64,000 bases of DNA from Cristatella mucedo. Its lineage: Eukaryota > Bryozoa > Phylactolaemata > Cristatellidae. Position 1 is the first letter of the stretch. Each line of letters begins with the position of its first letter. The stretch is from the NCBI GenBank assembly GCA_009760855.2, contig WPIO01000004.1:541501-605500 (forward strand), in the 5' to 3' direction. Under the pieces are notes generated by a model. That model was not told where the DNA came from, did no database searches, and worked only from the letters and a program-made list of their open reading frames with translations. Below, one piece after another: positions 13,037 through 23,745 of this stretch. The position numbers and the translations under genes were made by a program.

Positions 13037-13150
13037 AACTTGGAAATCGCATGGCGGCTGAAGATCTCTGAGGCTACTGTTTGTAAAATTATTAGGAAAC
13101 ATCTGGACTATGGTAGCACAGAGATAGTGCCGCTATCGGGTTGCCATCGA
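13037..13150 (+). pseudogene. Tc1/mariner-like transposase fragment (helix-turn-helix)
   Basis: The frame reads EIAWRLKISEATVCKIIRKH, then DYGSTEIVPLSG. This has the layout of the N-terminal DNA-binding HTH of Tc1-like transposases: IAxxLxISxxTVxxII, about 8 residues, then GS and a P(x)SG turn. No DDE/DDD catalytic region follows and I saw no terminal inverted repeats, so it is at best a scrap. The similarity could be chance in so short a stretch. Confidence 0.45.
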
Positions 13151-14084
13151 AGCCGAGCAGCACTCTTAATAGTGCAGCAGTGCTGCCTGCTTGCAGTCCA
13201 AGGGTGCTCCAGGTGCTTGCTTGGCAGCTTTTGCTGAGCCGCGCTGCCTGGCTGTTTGGAACTGATTCCTGGGCCTCCAGAGCCTAGCGCACTGGCCGAT
13301 CCTCACTGCCTGTAACAGATTAGTTGCACATTTGTCTCTTTCATCCACTGGATTGGCTTGTCTCAGCTGCTGCTTGTCTGCTCGACAGATTGTGGTCTAC
13401 CCTCCTTCCTCACGATCGCCTGCCGTGACTGCCATGACAAGGCCCGATCGATGTGGCTAGCAGTGACGTCACCGATGACGGTACTGGCGGTGACTTCCAG
13501 TGAACAGCAGCCAAATGCATGCTTTGCTGCACGTGAGGTCACCAGTGCGTCCAGTGCATCTCAGGTGCTGCACCGAGGAGCTTCAGCGCCGGCCCGGCAC
13601 TGCCTGTGATCCCTGAGCTCACATCGACCCACCAGACGCAGTTGAATGTGGCTTTGAGCCACAGCCTCATGTCAGTGCAGACTATGAAGTTTGAAGCTGC
13701 GCCCCCTACCTAGTGCTGCCAAGAGCAATGGCCTGGTGGCCCGCGAGCTGGTTTTATGTGAATGCCAGGGAATTGCCCACCGGGCTCCTTCCGGATTGGC
13801 AGGCCGCAGGGAGGCAGGCCCCGAGCACACGTGTACTTGACCAGCCCAAATGTTCACTGGTGACCTTGACCTTTGGTGGTTCGAGACTCTCGTTCTTAAG
13901 CTTTTCGTCCAGCTTTTTTCCTGCCAAGCAGCTAACGATTCCGGTGACTGTCATCGATGGCCCATGTACCGCTGCACCAGTCCCACAAGCCAGAAGAATG
14001 CTGAACTAAGAAGTAAGAGTCGCGGCCATCAAATACATGCTTCCACCTTTTTTTGATCTCTCATTAAGAGCCTCGAGGACTTGG

Positions 14085-14440
14085 ATGCAGGGTTACAGTC
14101 GGCGACAGAAGCTTCAGCTCCGCAGGTCCTAGACTGTGGAGCTCGCTTCCACGATTCTTAGGCAACGACAACCACTCTCCTGCTGCCGACTATGGCTCAT
14201 CCTTTTCAGCCGTCCTGAGCTGCTACTCACTACCTCAGCTGCTCTCCTGACTCGACTATGCTTCCCACTTTCTCTGTATTGCGTGAGACGAAGTCTGTTG
14301 GCCACCGAATGCGTACCGAAAGCCGCTTAGTCTGCGAGTGTGCGCTGTACAAAACTCTTTTGCATAACACCTGCATGGTCTTTGTGGCTTTGTGGAGTTA
14401 CAGACGGAGATACATGACATGAAATGACAGTTACTAGGGT
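14085..14440 (+). pseudogene. L2-B LINE, C-terminal RT remnant and 3' end
   Basis: It includes the block equivalent to LRLWNSLPRFLR, much decayed, then the family-specific 3' sequence GTCTGTTGGCCACCGAATGC, AAAGCCGCTTAG and GGAGTTACAGACGGAGATAC followed by a short ATGAC-type tail. The same order is seen in five other places in the window. Confidence 0.8.
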
Positions 14441-15423
14441 GAAAAGCACCACTCGATGTGCCCTTTTTGCAGACGATTCAGCTCCAGTGCATTATCATAT
14501 GCCACTCATTCTAGACTAGCACTCTTTTTCATTTAGAGTCTTACTTCATTTTACTACCAGCCAGCTTAATGTTGCCGGTAATTTGGGGCACGTGTCCAGT
14601 CTTTTTCACCTAATGACAGCAAGAGACAGAGACATGGTTCTAAGCGCCTCTACTCGGGAATTCTCGGACCACGTGATATTCGGAGTTTTGGGATATAAAT
14701 TATCGAGCAAGTTATAAGGCTGGCAGTTCATTCATTCAGGAGACACCACATTGCGACACTATCTTGGCGCTGCTATGCCTGATCACAAGTATCGCTGTCG
14801 CTAGTCCAATGATACCCATGACCAATTGCAAAGATTCTGGTGCAAAAATGAGTTATATGAAATAATTAAAATCATATGCCGTGACTAACATCATAAATAT
14901 GTCATTAGCCTCAGGTTATGTCCCAGCACCTTTCAAAAAATCTGTAGTCAGGCTGCTACTCAAGAAAGCAACACTAAACCAGAGAACTTGAGCAACTTCC
15001 ATCCAGTCTTTCTTCTAACCTTCCTATCGAAGATACTGGAACGAGTTTAGGCAAATCAGGTGAACTCATAGATGAACTTTGAAATCTTGCTAGTAAGTTC
15101 CAGTCTGGTTTTAGAGCTAATCACTCTGCAGAGTCAGCATTGCTTCGGGTGTATAACAACATACTTTAGAATACAGACTTAACAGTCTCTCTGCTTGTTT
15201 TGCTCGATTTTTTGGCAGCTTCTGATACTATCGATCACCAAGTCCTTCTTGAGCACCTCTCATCTTGCCTTGGCATCACCGGAACTGCACTGCAATAGTT
15301 CAGGTCTTATCTCTGTGGGAGACTCCAGAGTATTGATGTTGATATTAATGGACAAAGATCATCCGTGGAACCTCTGAAATATGGGCTACCTCAGGGCTCT
15401 GTGCTTGGTCCATTTTTTTCACG

Positions 15424-15483
15424 GTGTATACCCTTCCTCTTGCCGATATGATTGTGTATACTCTTCCTCTTGCCGATATGATT
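15424..15483. repeat. Tandem duplication, 2 x 30 bp, within L2-A RT
   Basis: Units start at 15424 and 15454 (GTGTATACCCTTCCTCTTGC and GTGTATACTCTTCCTCTTGC...), differing at one base. The L2-A copy at 2.6 kb has one unit, so the duplication arose after insertion. Confidence 0.95.
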
Positions 15484-15604
15484 GCGAAGCACAATCTAGG
15501 CTTTCACATCTAGGCAGATGGCACTCAGTTGTATATATGCTTTGATTCCTCCCAGCCGTCCAGCACGTCGAATTTTCTCAACTCCCTTGCTGCATATATC
15601 GATG

Positions 15605-15644
15605 GTGCTTTATCAAGTGCATTATTATTATTATTATTATTATT
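15605..15644 (+). mobile_element. 40-bp L2-A 3' terminus nested in L2-A
   Basis: GTGCTTTATCAAGTGC plus (ATT)n interrupts the RT sequence. It is flanked by GATG at 15601-15604 and 15645-15648. The undisturbed copy at 2.8 kb reads through with a single GATG. Confidence 0.8.
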
Positions 15645-16016
15645 GATGAAATCTGAACATGGATAGCAGCAAACGTTCTTAAATTGAATGATGAAAAAAC
15701 CAACTTACTTTTTATTGGTAAACCAAGTGTGATTCAGAAATTGGAAAGACTGATGCCTCTGCCAGCATACATCGCTATGTCACTGTCAGCATGTCACCCC
15801 TAACCATGTTTTGCTTGTTGTCATTGGGCATGCTACCACTAGCCATTCGATCGTGCTTACTTTGCAGCAAATTTAAAGTGAGTGGAAAGAGAGATTGAGT
15901 TCTCTGTAGCTGCTATATCAAATGCATTATTACTTTTATTTTATTATTGACGTATTGCCTTCGAAACCGTAATCTGCCTAGTGCTTCAACGTCAAGGCAG
16001 ATCTTTTGCTACTGTA

Positions 16017-16690
16017 ATAATAATAATAATAATAATAATATACTTGATAAAGCGCCCTCAGAGAACTCAATCTATTTCTAGGCGCTTTAGATTTGCTGCA
16101 AAGGAAAAACGATCGAATGGTTATTGGTAGCATGCTCGATAGACAACAGGAATTACATAGGGGTGACGTGTACAGGGTCAGCATACAAGTGTGGTTAGTG
16201 GCAGCATGCAACAGTGTCAGCATGCATAAGCACATAAAGGACGAATCACGGGGACCCACTAAATGTTGTCCTAAATAAATGTGTCTTTAAGTTCTTTTTA
16301 AATATGGTCAAGTCAGGGGATGTCGTGACGGAAGTCGGGAGTGAGTTCCAGGCTTTGGGAGCATACGAACTAAATGCACAGTCTCCAAAGGATTTGAGGT
16401 TTATACAAGGTATGGGTAAACAGTTAGTTTCCGAAAAGCAGGTGGCATACTGCTTAGCCTGGTGGGTTAATAATAATAATGTACTTGATAAAGCGCCCTC
16501 AGAGAACTTAATCTCTTTCTAGGCGCTTTACATTTGCTGCAAAAGGGTTAGTAGTTCTGATAGGTAGGCTGGAGCCAAAGAATGAAGGGACCTAAAAGTG
16601 AGCGAGAAAACCTTGAAGTCGATTTGTTGCTTGACTGGTAGCCAGTGCAGGTTCGCTATAATAGGGTTAGCCGTTTTGTTATTCTGGGTA
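16017..16690 (-). pseudogene. L2-A LINE, C-terminal RT and 3' UTR, minus strand
   Basis: On the + strand: (AAT)n, the antisense terminal hairpin (GATAAAGCGCCCTCAGAGAA), the 3' UTR with GTGTGGTTAGTGGCAGCATG motifs, then antisense of the FGDRAF / WNSLP block (GAGTTCCAGGCTTTGGGAGC) and of the DLHWLPV block near 16630. It is split by a 75-bp nested tail at 16470. Confidence 0.85.
16470..16544 (-). mobile_element. 75-bp L2-A 3' terminus nested in a minus-strand L2-A
   Basis: It consists of (AAT)n, the antisense hairpin and TTTGCTGCAAAA only. It is flanked by GGGTTA at 16464-16469 and 16545-16550. Removing it restores continuity with the sister copy at 5.9 kb. Confidence 0.82.
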
Positions 16691-16845
16691 TGTCATCTGG
16701 AAACCAATCGGTTTCTCGGCGTTACGAGAGAGGGAGAGAGAGAGGGATAGACATAAATGAGAGGCAGGAGATACTTTGAGGCTGAGTGGCATGGGGGATC
16801 GGGGGAGATTGATTCAGAGTTAGAAAGAAATTAAGAGAGAGTGAA

Positions 16846-16847
<2 letters not shown>

Positions 16848-16887
<40 letters not shown>
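16848..16887. repeat. (GA)n microsatellite
   Basis: About 40 bp pure, within a wider purine-rich stretch 16720-17000. Confidence 0.95.
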
Positions 16888-16889
<2 letters not shown>

Positions 16890-17046
16890 GGCTATGAAGG
16901 ATTTGCAAAGAGAAGAGGGGGATTCTGATAGATGGATGGGGAAAGAAACTCAAATTGAGAGAGGGAGAAGAGATGGAGAAAGTTAGAGATATAAAGTGAA
17001 TTAGATTAAGTGAGAGCTAGAGATTGACTCAACTATTATGTGTATT

Positions 17047-17181
<135 letters not shown>

Positions 17182-17189
17182 GGGGGGAT

Positions 17190-18235
17190 AATTGCAAGTT
17201 CTGACGATCTAGAGTCAGATTTTTTATATGTGGCCTGGCTACATCTTTGTTCAAACTGGCAGGGACTTCTCCTGTAACGAGAGACTGGCTCATTTAGAGT
17301 ATTTGTCATGCTGGATATCAGAGTAGGTCTGTGCATCCGATATGAGGGGCTGTTGGAACCGTATCCAATGCAATAGTGGTCTTCTGGGTCTGAGATGCAA
17401 ACTGAGTGGTGATTTCAATAGAGACATTCTTGACGGACGAACGAGAAGATGAGCAGGGCCGCGATGTCACGTTGCCGTGTGGCTTGTATCACGGTCAGTG
17501 TATGAAGTCCTTAATCCCTAAGCTCTTTCTCACCTACAGAGTATGTGGTTCAATGCTCCGCCGCCGAGTCGCCATTGGGATCAATGGACCTAAGGCTTGT
17601 TTGTGAGAGGCTAAGAAGATGGTCGATGTATGACGTTTATACCTTTGAGGAAAATTGATCTGTAATTTGACTACTACTCTATCAAATATCGGCTTTACAG
17701 TAGCCGAAATGGATTTATATGGCTTTCCCAAGCTCCCTGTCAAGCACCGAATCGGTTGAAAAATCCACTACCTTATGGTGCTGCTTCTCTCGCTAGCACA
17801 AGCTGACTTGTCTTACCTCTACGTCTCTCCGGTGTCCAGCTCTCGAACCGGCTGCTCCTCACCACCTCACTAGTCATCTAGTCATTCCCCTCGAACTAAA
17901 TTGAAATCTCTTTTGCGGTCGAGCTTGCAGCTTGCACAGCACCGAAAGTCGGGGACTCGAAGTCGCAGCTTCGGTCACTCTCTGCAATCATCTTGGCCCT
18001 ATTTAGTTCTCATCTGATGGCGAATCTAAGCTCCGGTCAGCTCACCCTTTGCCTTCCCTCCAGTGATCTTGTCTGTTTCTTGTTCTTGTTTGCTTTTTTT
18101 TCTCAGCATATGTTACTGGCCATTGGTGACAGCCACTGTTGGCCCTGAGAGTCTTCTTGTGAGCTATAGAGTGCTGGCTGCAGCATGATACTTGTTCACT
18201 CCAGCTTGCGTTTCTAAGCATGATAAGGTGCGTGT
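17190..18235. other. Anonymous intronic sequence
   Basis: I see no recognisable gene, RNA or repeat family. Confidence 0.5.
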
Positions 18236-18239
18236 CAAA

Positions 18240-18640
18240 TAGTGTTAATAAATTGGTATACTGCTTTCAGAGAACTTAATCCCTTTCTAGGCATGTACAA
18301 ATGCTGTAAAGGAAGCATGGCCGTGTACTTAGTGGTAGCATTCACGGTGTCAGCACGCATAAATACACAAAGGACACATCACAAGGACCTAGCAAATGCT
18401 TCAAGGAACAGGTGTGTTTTAGCTTTTTTTTAATGTTGTCAAGTCAAGGAATGTGGTGATGCCAGTCGGGAGTGAGCTTTAGGTTTTGGGAGCATTCGAA
18501 ATAAAGTCTTAGTCTGTAAATTATTTTATGTTGGTATAGCTAAACGAATGAGGCATAATTAAATGATTTGAGTCCAAAGAGAAGGCGGTCTGCCGTCTAG
18601 TTAGAGGTGCAACTCATCTGGGACCAAGTTCAAAGGGTCT
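18240..18640 (-). mobile_element. L2-A 3' fragment, minus strand
   Basis: Antisense hairpin remnant (CAGAGAACTTAATCCCTTTC), GGAAGCATGG, 3' UTR motif (TTAGTGGTAGCATTCACGG), TGCCAGTCGGGAGTGAG, then decayed C-terminal RT. Confidence 0.8.
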
Positions 18641-19190
18641 ATGTTGGCTTTCTTACAACCAGGTTAGAGAAATTGATTTCAGTTTTGACTGGAGAAAGCG
18701 GAACATCGGTACTACTCGTATCTTTCCAACGGCAGAACTTTGTTCCGGTTAATTACATCGATGCAGACGTAAGCTTGGTGCAAGCAGCCCTATCTGTTAT
18801 CCTAGTGCGTTTTTTTAGGCTGTACCTGTCTGGCAGAATCCGTCCTAGACTTGCACTGAGAGGCCGTGCAGCAATGCAGTGCCCGAATGATTTCGAAACG
18901 ACGACATGCCAGCTCAATAGTACTGGATAATATCTACAGTCAGCCGAAGCCGGACATGCAACAATGTGATCCTCGTGTGACTGAGCCACGGCAGTCGGGG
19001 GAATGCAATTGCTTGTCCATTCAGCAGTAATTTTCTCGTTACTAGGGTAAAGGTCTCGCGGGATCTTCAAAACGGGCCTCGGCTGCATCGTTTGCAGCAT
19101 TTGCCGCTCAGGCAGCTTCTTTGCTTCTGCGATATCTAAAACCCTAGCAGCTAAGGCAGTGGGCTAGGTGATGGAGAGGAGAAGAGATTC

Positions 19191-19191
<1 letters not shown>

Positions 19192-19275
<84 letters not shown>

Positions 19276-19310
19276 CAGAGAGACAGAGAGACAGAGACAG
19301 AGATTCAGAA
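19192..19310. repeat. (GA)n then (GACA)n microsatellite
   Basis: About 75 bp of GA followed by AGAGACAG repeats. Confidence 0.96.
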
Positions 19311-19446
19311 AAAAAAGAGATTGAGCGAGATGTTAAGCGAGGGAATTAAGGGTTAAGCGAGAGAAGTATGAAGAGCGAGAGAGATGCCAAGATAGAAAGG
19401 GGATAGACTCACAGGCGGAGTGAGTAAGGTAAAGGGAAGAGGTGAA

Positions 19447-19630
19447 AATAATGATAATAATATGTCCACTATATATGTGCCCTAATAGAACAATCTCTGC
19501 ATGGGTGCTTTATAACTTGCTGCAAGAGAATCAGTATCACAGGGTTACTTGCATGCACGGTATCAATCGAGCACATGCAAACAAGAAGTATGATGTTTCG
19601 CACTGCACCCTAAAGCAAACTTGGCGACAC
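19447..19630 (-). mobile_element. L2-A 3' fragment, minus strand, decayed
   Basis: A short AAT run, a remnant of the antisense hairpin (GTGCCCTAATAGAACAATCT), TTGCTGCAAGAG, then 3' UTR-like GCATGCACGGTATCAATCG. Confidence 0.6.
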
Positions 19631-19645
19631 GCATAAAACTATGGA

Positions 19646-19796
19646 ATTCATTTATTAAAGCGCCCTAAGAGAACTTAATCTCTCTTCAGGTGCTTCACAT
19701 ATGCGAGGGCTGAACCCTCGACCTCGGTCATCAAAAACATTCACCTTGACCTCGGTCGTTAGAGTTGAGTAGCATAACCACTGGGCCAAACCAGTG
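19646..19796 (-). mobile_element. SINE-A copy, long subfamily (A2), minus strand
   Basis: Tail at left (ATTCATTTATTAAAGCGCCC). B-box region near 19707-19720. The tRNA-like part carries the extra GGTGAATGTTTTTGATGACC segment that defines the A2 subfamily. The head CTGGTTTGGCCCAGTGG is at the right end. Confidence 0.85.
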
Positions 19797-21190
19797 AAGC
19801 ATGGACGCTGGTTAGCCGGACCTATGGCGAGTAACATGCATTGAATCGTGTACATGTATCCACGAAAGGCACTCTGGCAGAAGAAAAACAAGTTCATTTC
19901 ATTTCGTTCATTTGGACGAAGGGGAAGCTGACAGAGATGCAGAGAGAGTGTGAGAGTTTCAGAGAGAGAGAGGAGAGAGAGAATGCTCGAGGGAGAAAGA
20001 TAACAACAGGGAGAGGAAGACAGAGAATGAATGCTCGAGGGAGGAGAGAGATTAACCAAAAAAATAGCAACTGAAAGATGAAGAGAGAGCGAGAGAGAGA
20101 AATATATGTACAGACAGAGAGAGAATGAGAAATAGAGAGACAGACACATAGAGAGGGGGAGGGAGGGAACAAAAGAGATAAATAGGTTAAGAAAGGGAGA
20201 AATGCTTGATCGATTTGGAGATAGATGGAAGGAGAGAGAGAAAGGGAGGGAGAGCCTTCCTTCAAGTACATCGAAGTGGACTCCGCTCAGTCGTTGGCAT
20301 GCTTATTTATGACTGCTCACTCCAGCATATGTCTTGACCTGTTTGGCTGCATCCTAGGGTACCTAACAGGTCTTACAGCTGCAACCAGCTGTTCAGTACC
20401 GGGCTTGCCCGAGCTTGGCAGCCCAGTGGTGTTTCACCGTAACCTCTCCTTGAACCTTAAGCCAAACGACTTGGTTTCTTAGCCGGAACCAGCAGCCACC
20501 TTGCTTGCCCTCTCGACCTATAGCTGCTCTGCGGCGATGTTGTCACCTCAGAATTCACGAGGTTGGACTGCTGTACAGTCCTTTTTAATGCACATGATGC
20601 CTGTTTTTTTGGCAGCAGACCTAGTTGGTGGGGGGGGGGGCAGTGGTGGCAGGCAATTGGCTGGTGATCAAGAGTCGTCAGCCGTTCTAATGTATCGTGC
20701 AACTTGCATGTGCACCTGCCAAAAATAAAGCCGGAAACTGTAGATGAACTGGGATAAAAAGAAAATGTTTTCCCATCCTCTTTTGTTCTTTCAAATGCTG
20801 TTGCTTCTGTGTGCTAGTGTAACTGTCGTGGCCCAGAGGTGCCATGCTCTTTGCATTACAAGATCGGCTCGTGCTGGGGGAGGGGCACCTCGAGTCTTTG
20901 CCCACTGCAAGGGGCGGTGGGGGATAACCGCAAAGACTGTTCTGCTGCCACATAAATGAGGCTAGGCTGTTGAATTAGCTAGCCTTTACTTTACTTCGCT
21001 TTACTGCCGTGAGATCAGACAGCAGTGGCAACGTGGAGCCGGCAGCTTATACCCTCTAGCTAATCGGCCTTCGCCCATGAGGCAGCCGGAATTCGCCATG
21101 CTCGGGCGCGAATTCAGCTCAGCAGTAATTTTTGGCTCGCACCTCACGACCCAGATCGTCGGTCCTAGTCAGACAGAGCAGGCAAGCAAG
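19797..21190. other. Purine-rich then anonymous intronic sequence
   Basis: 19930-20260 is imperfect GA/GAGAGG-rich. A G10 run lies near 20631-20640. A GGCTGTTGAATTAGC motif near 20960 resembles the SINE-B tail, and another is near 21340. No gene is supported. Confidence 0.5.
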
Positions 21191-21193
21191 GAT

Positions 21194-21300
21194 TGCTTTC
21201 TGGTGATTGCCTGCTCTGCTGGTGACTGACCGCTCTGCTGGTGATTTCGTGCTCAGCATGTGACTGCCTGCTCAGCTGGTGACTGCCTGCTTTGCATGCA
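21194..21300. repeat. Minisatellite, unit about 19-20 bp
   Basis: About five imperfect copies of CTGGTGACTGCCTGCTCTG. Confidence 0.85.
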
Positions 21301-21827
21301 GGTGGTGGCTGGCAGATGCTCTCCTGCAGCTATGCAAATGAGGAGGTTGAATCAACCCGACCTTTACTTTAACTCCACTTTGTTAGAAAAACTATTAGGC
21401 TGCCACTTGAATGACAACACGGAGGTTTCCTGTTGCTCCCGAGGCCGGTCCATGCGAGTAGTAGTCTGCCTCTTCACTGCTATGGTTCAGCCTTCAAAGC
21501 CTTCTCTGAACGAAAGTTTGGCGAACGTTGGTGAAGACCGGTGCTCGGCCTCTCAGAGTGGTTTCTCGCGTTGCATTTCCCTTTAAGGGCACCTGCCTCC
21601 TTATTTGGGGGAAGGTGTAGCATCGAGTTTACATCCGTCTGTGCTATAGCACTCACCAATGTGCCACAAGCCACTGCCATGCACTTTTCGGGCTTCACTT
21701 TAACAGCTAGGCAAACATCAGCCTGTGGGTCAAGCAGGTGGGCCTAGGTGAATGAAAACCAATGCCGACCGACAGAGATTTGGGTGGGTGGTGGGCCCAG
21801 TACCAGATACACTGCTTGACCGCCATT

Positions 21828-22014
21828 GTCTTAGTGGCTTTTTCGGAGTTACCGATGGAGATACATTACATTACATCCTCGGGCGGCGGCACTACAGTGC
21901 TGCGCCTCCAGGCAGCGTGCCGTGGCGAGCGGCCATGCTCGAGCTCAGTACAAAACGCTGCTGCACACATTCGACTGCTGCCGTCACGAAATTACGCAAG
22001 CAGGAAGGCACCCG
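21828..22014 (+). repeat. Left arm of a 187-bp inverted repeat
   Basis: It matches the reverse complement of 22146-22332 over 187 bp with no gaps and about 7 differences by my count (roughly 96%). The first 45 bp or so is the L2-B 3' end (GGAGTTACCGATGGAGATAC); the rest is not found in other L2-B copies. Confidence 0.93.
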
Positions 22015-22145
22015 CCCACCGCAGTGGTTGCACTGCAGCTCGGGTCGTCGGTAGCCGGCTGCTCACGTCAGTACCCTCGAGCGAACTTGCTGCTGCTGCT
22101 GCTGCTCTCTTTTCGGTGACCAGAGGTTGCCGGATGTAGCCAACT
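22015..22145. other. 131-bp spacer of the inverted repeat
   Basis: It contains a short (CTG)6 run near 22088-22105. No other feature is seen. Confidence 0.85.
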
Positions 22146-22332
22146 CGGGTGCCTTCCTGCTTGCGTAATTTCGTGACGGCAGCAGTCGAATGTATGCAGC
22201 AGCGTTTTGTACTGAGCTCGAGCATGGCCGCTTGCCACGGCACGCTGCCTGGAGGCGCAGCGTTGTAGTGCCGCCGCCCAAGGATGTATTGTAATGTATC
22301 TCCATCGGTAACTCCGAAAAAGCCACAAAGAC
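22146..22332 (-). repeat. Right arm of the 187-bp inverted repeat
   Basis: Its right end is continuous with a longer minus-strand L2-B copy (22277-22712), so this arm is probably the older context and the left arm the derived copy. Confidence 0.93.
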
Positions 22333-22712
22333 TATGTGTGTGTTACACTGGAGAGTTGCGTATAGAGCACGCAAAGTCTAAGCGGCTTTCGGTACGCATT
22401 TGCCAGCCAACAGATTTCATCTCACGCAACAATGAGAAAGTGAGAATCATAGCTGAGTTCGGAGACCAGTTGAGGTAGTGAGTAGCATGGAAGTAGCTGC
22501 CGAGGACGGTTCGAAGGACGTGCGACAGTCGGCAGCAGGAGAGTAGATGACGTTTCGTAAGAATCGTGGAAGCGAGTTCCACAGTCTGAGACCTGCAGAG
22601 CTGAAGCTTCTGTCGTCAAAGGTGGTTAGGCGGAGGAATGGAACAGCTACTGTATTGTCGATGCATGACGTGAGGGCACGAGGAGGCTGAAACTGATGCT
22701 GCAAGTTCAGCT
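22277..22712 (-). pseudogene. L2-B LINE, C-terminal RT and 3' end, minus strand
   Basis: Minus strand frame: QFQPPRALTSCIDNTVAVPF, LRLTTFDDRSFSSAGLRLWN, SLPRFLRN. This is the RT C-terminal block of L2/CR1 elements (F(G/D)DR(A/S)FS...LWNSLP). It is followed by the L2-B 3' sequence with CACCGAATGC-type and GGAGTTAC motifs. It is the best preserved L2-B copy in the window. Confidence 0.88.
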
Positions 22713-22716
22713 ATGA

Positions 22717-22843
22717 ATAAATAAATAAAGAGTACTTAATCTCTATTCAGGCGCTTCACATGTGCCTTGGGGCTCGAGCCCACGACCTCAGTTAGACCTT
22801 GGTCGGGGCGAGCACCTTAACCGCTAGACCAAACCAGTTCGGC
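22717..22843 (-). mobile_element. SINE-A copy, minus strand
   Basis: Head GCCGAACTGGTTTGGTCTAG, CGGTTAAGGTGC, B-box region GTGGGCTCGAGCCC, GTGAAGCGCCTGAATAGAGA. The tail hairpin has lost its GCGCCCCAAG half and ends in (ATTT)n. It abuts the L2-B copy. Confidence 0.88.
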
Positions 22844-23574
22844 ATGGAGATTCCTTTCAATTTACGAAAAAACTTCAAACGATGCAACGTCTTAAGCACA
22901 GGCTTGAGCATCTCGAGTTCAACTTAGTCCCATTTGGCAGGGCATCTTTTGGCGGCATCTTTAAAGATCGGTCTTGAGTAAATCTGTTGCAACTTCTCAC
23001 GAGCCTGTGTCTTCGCACCGCCACGTCGACATGAGATGGCAGTGGTGCAGTGACCGCGGTGGCAGTGATGGATGCTGCCGCCCCTGAGCTTTTTCGAGGG
23101 GCTCCAGCATAGCACGCATGCGCGCACATATTTCGCACACACCAGCCGTCGTCGCACGAATGCACAGGTGTGTGCACAGGGGCCTGCGCTCTCGAGCTAG
23201 CTGGCGTGCACTAGCTGTAGCGAAGACACGTGCGCAGGCACGCATTCGAGTTCAAGGAGTCGAATGAGAGGCTGCCATTTGATGGCTGCGTGCCCTCCAC
23301 TTGCTGCTCAGGCCGTGCCGCTGACGTCGCTCGCTCTCTTGCTCGCTCGCTTCCGCTTCTGCCGGCGGGCAGACTGCAGACTCTCGGTCTCACATTCTCG
23401 GTTGCGATTCCTCAGTTGCTGTTGGCTGCGCTTTTGCTTAGTGTCGTCAGTTCTTCAGCCTCAGAGGGTGCGAGGTTTCGACCCCTCTGAAGCTCTAGTG
23501 TTACGTTCGTCGGCGTCCCGCACTCGGCAGTCGTTGCCGAGAGCCAGCCAGTTCGATGCCAGCCGTCGATATTA
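22844..23574. other. Anonymous sequence, GC-rich from about 23100
   Basis: I see no supported gene or repeat family. Confidence 0.5.
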
Positions 23575-23745
23575 GTAATGGTAATACATTTGATAAGGCG
23601 CCCTCAGCGAACTCAATCTCTTTCTAGGCGCTTTACGAATGCTGCAAAGGAAGCACGGCCAAATGGTCAATGGTAGCATGCTCGATAAACAACGCGAATG
23701 ACATGGCTAGTTAGGGGTGGTGACATGCACACGGTCAGCGTGACC
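23575..23745 (-). mobile_element. L2-A 3' fragment, minus strand
   Basis: Antisense hairpin (AGGCGCCCTCAGCGAACTCA, ATCTCTTTCTAGGCGCTTTA), GCTGCAAAGGAAGCACGG, GGTAGCATGCTCGATAAACA, then 3' UTR motif. Confidence 0.87.

Larger units (their letters stand above)
14860..15945 (+). pseudogene. L2-A LINE, RT through 3' end, heavily mutated
   Basis: It begins near SGYVPAPFKKSVVRLLLKK (about 14895), runs through FLSKILERV, FQSGFRANHS, LLVLLDF, DTIDHQVLLEHLSS and PQGSVLGP, then decays, with several stops. The 3' UTR and terminal hairpin end in ATTATT near 15945. It contains a 2 x 30 bp tandem duplication and a 40-bp nested LINE tail (separate entries). Confidence 0.88.
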
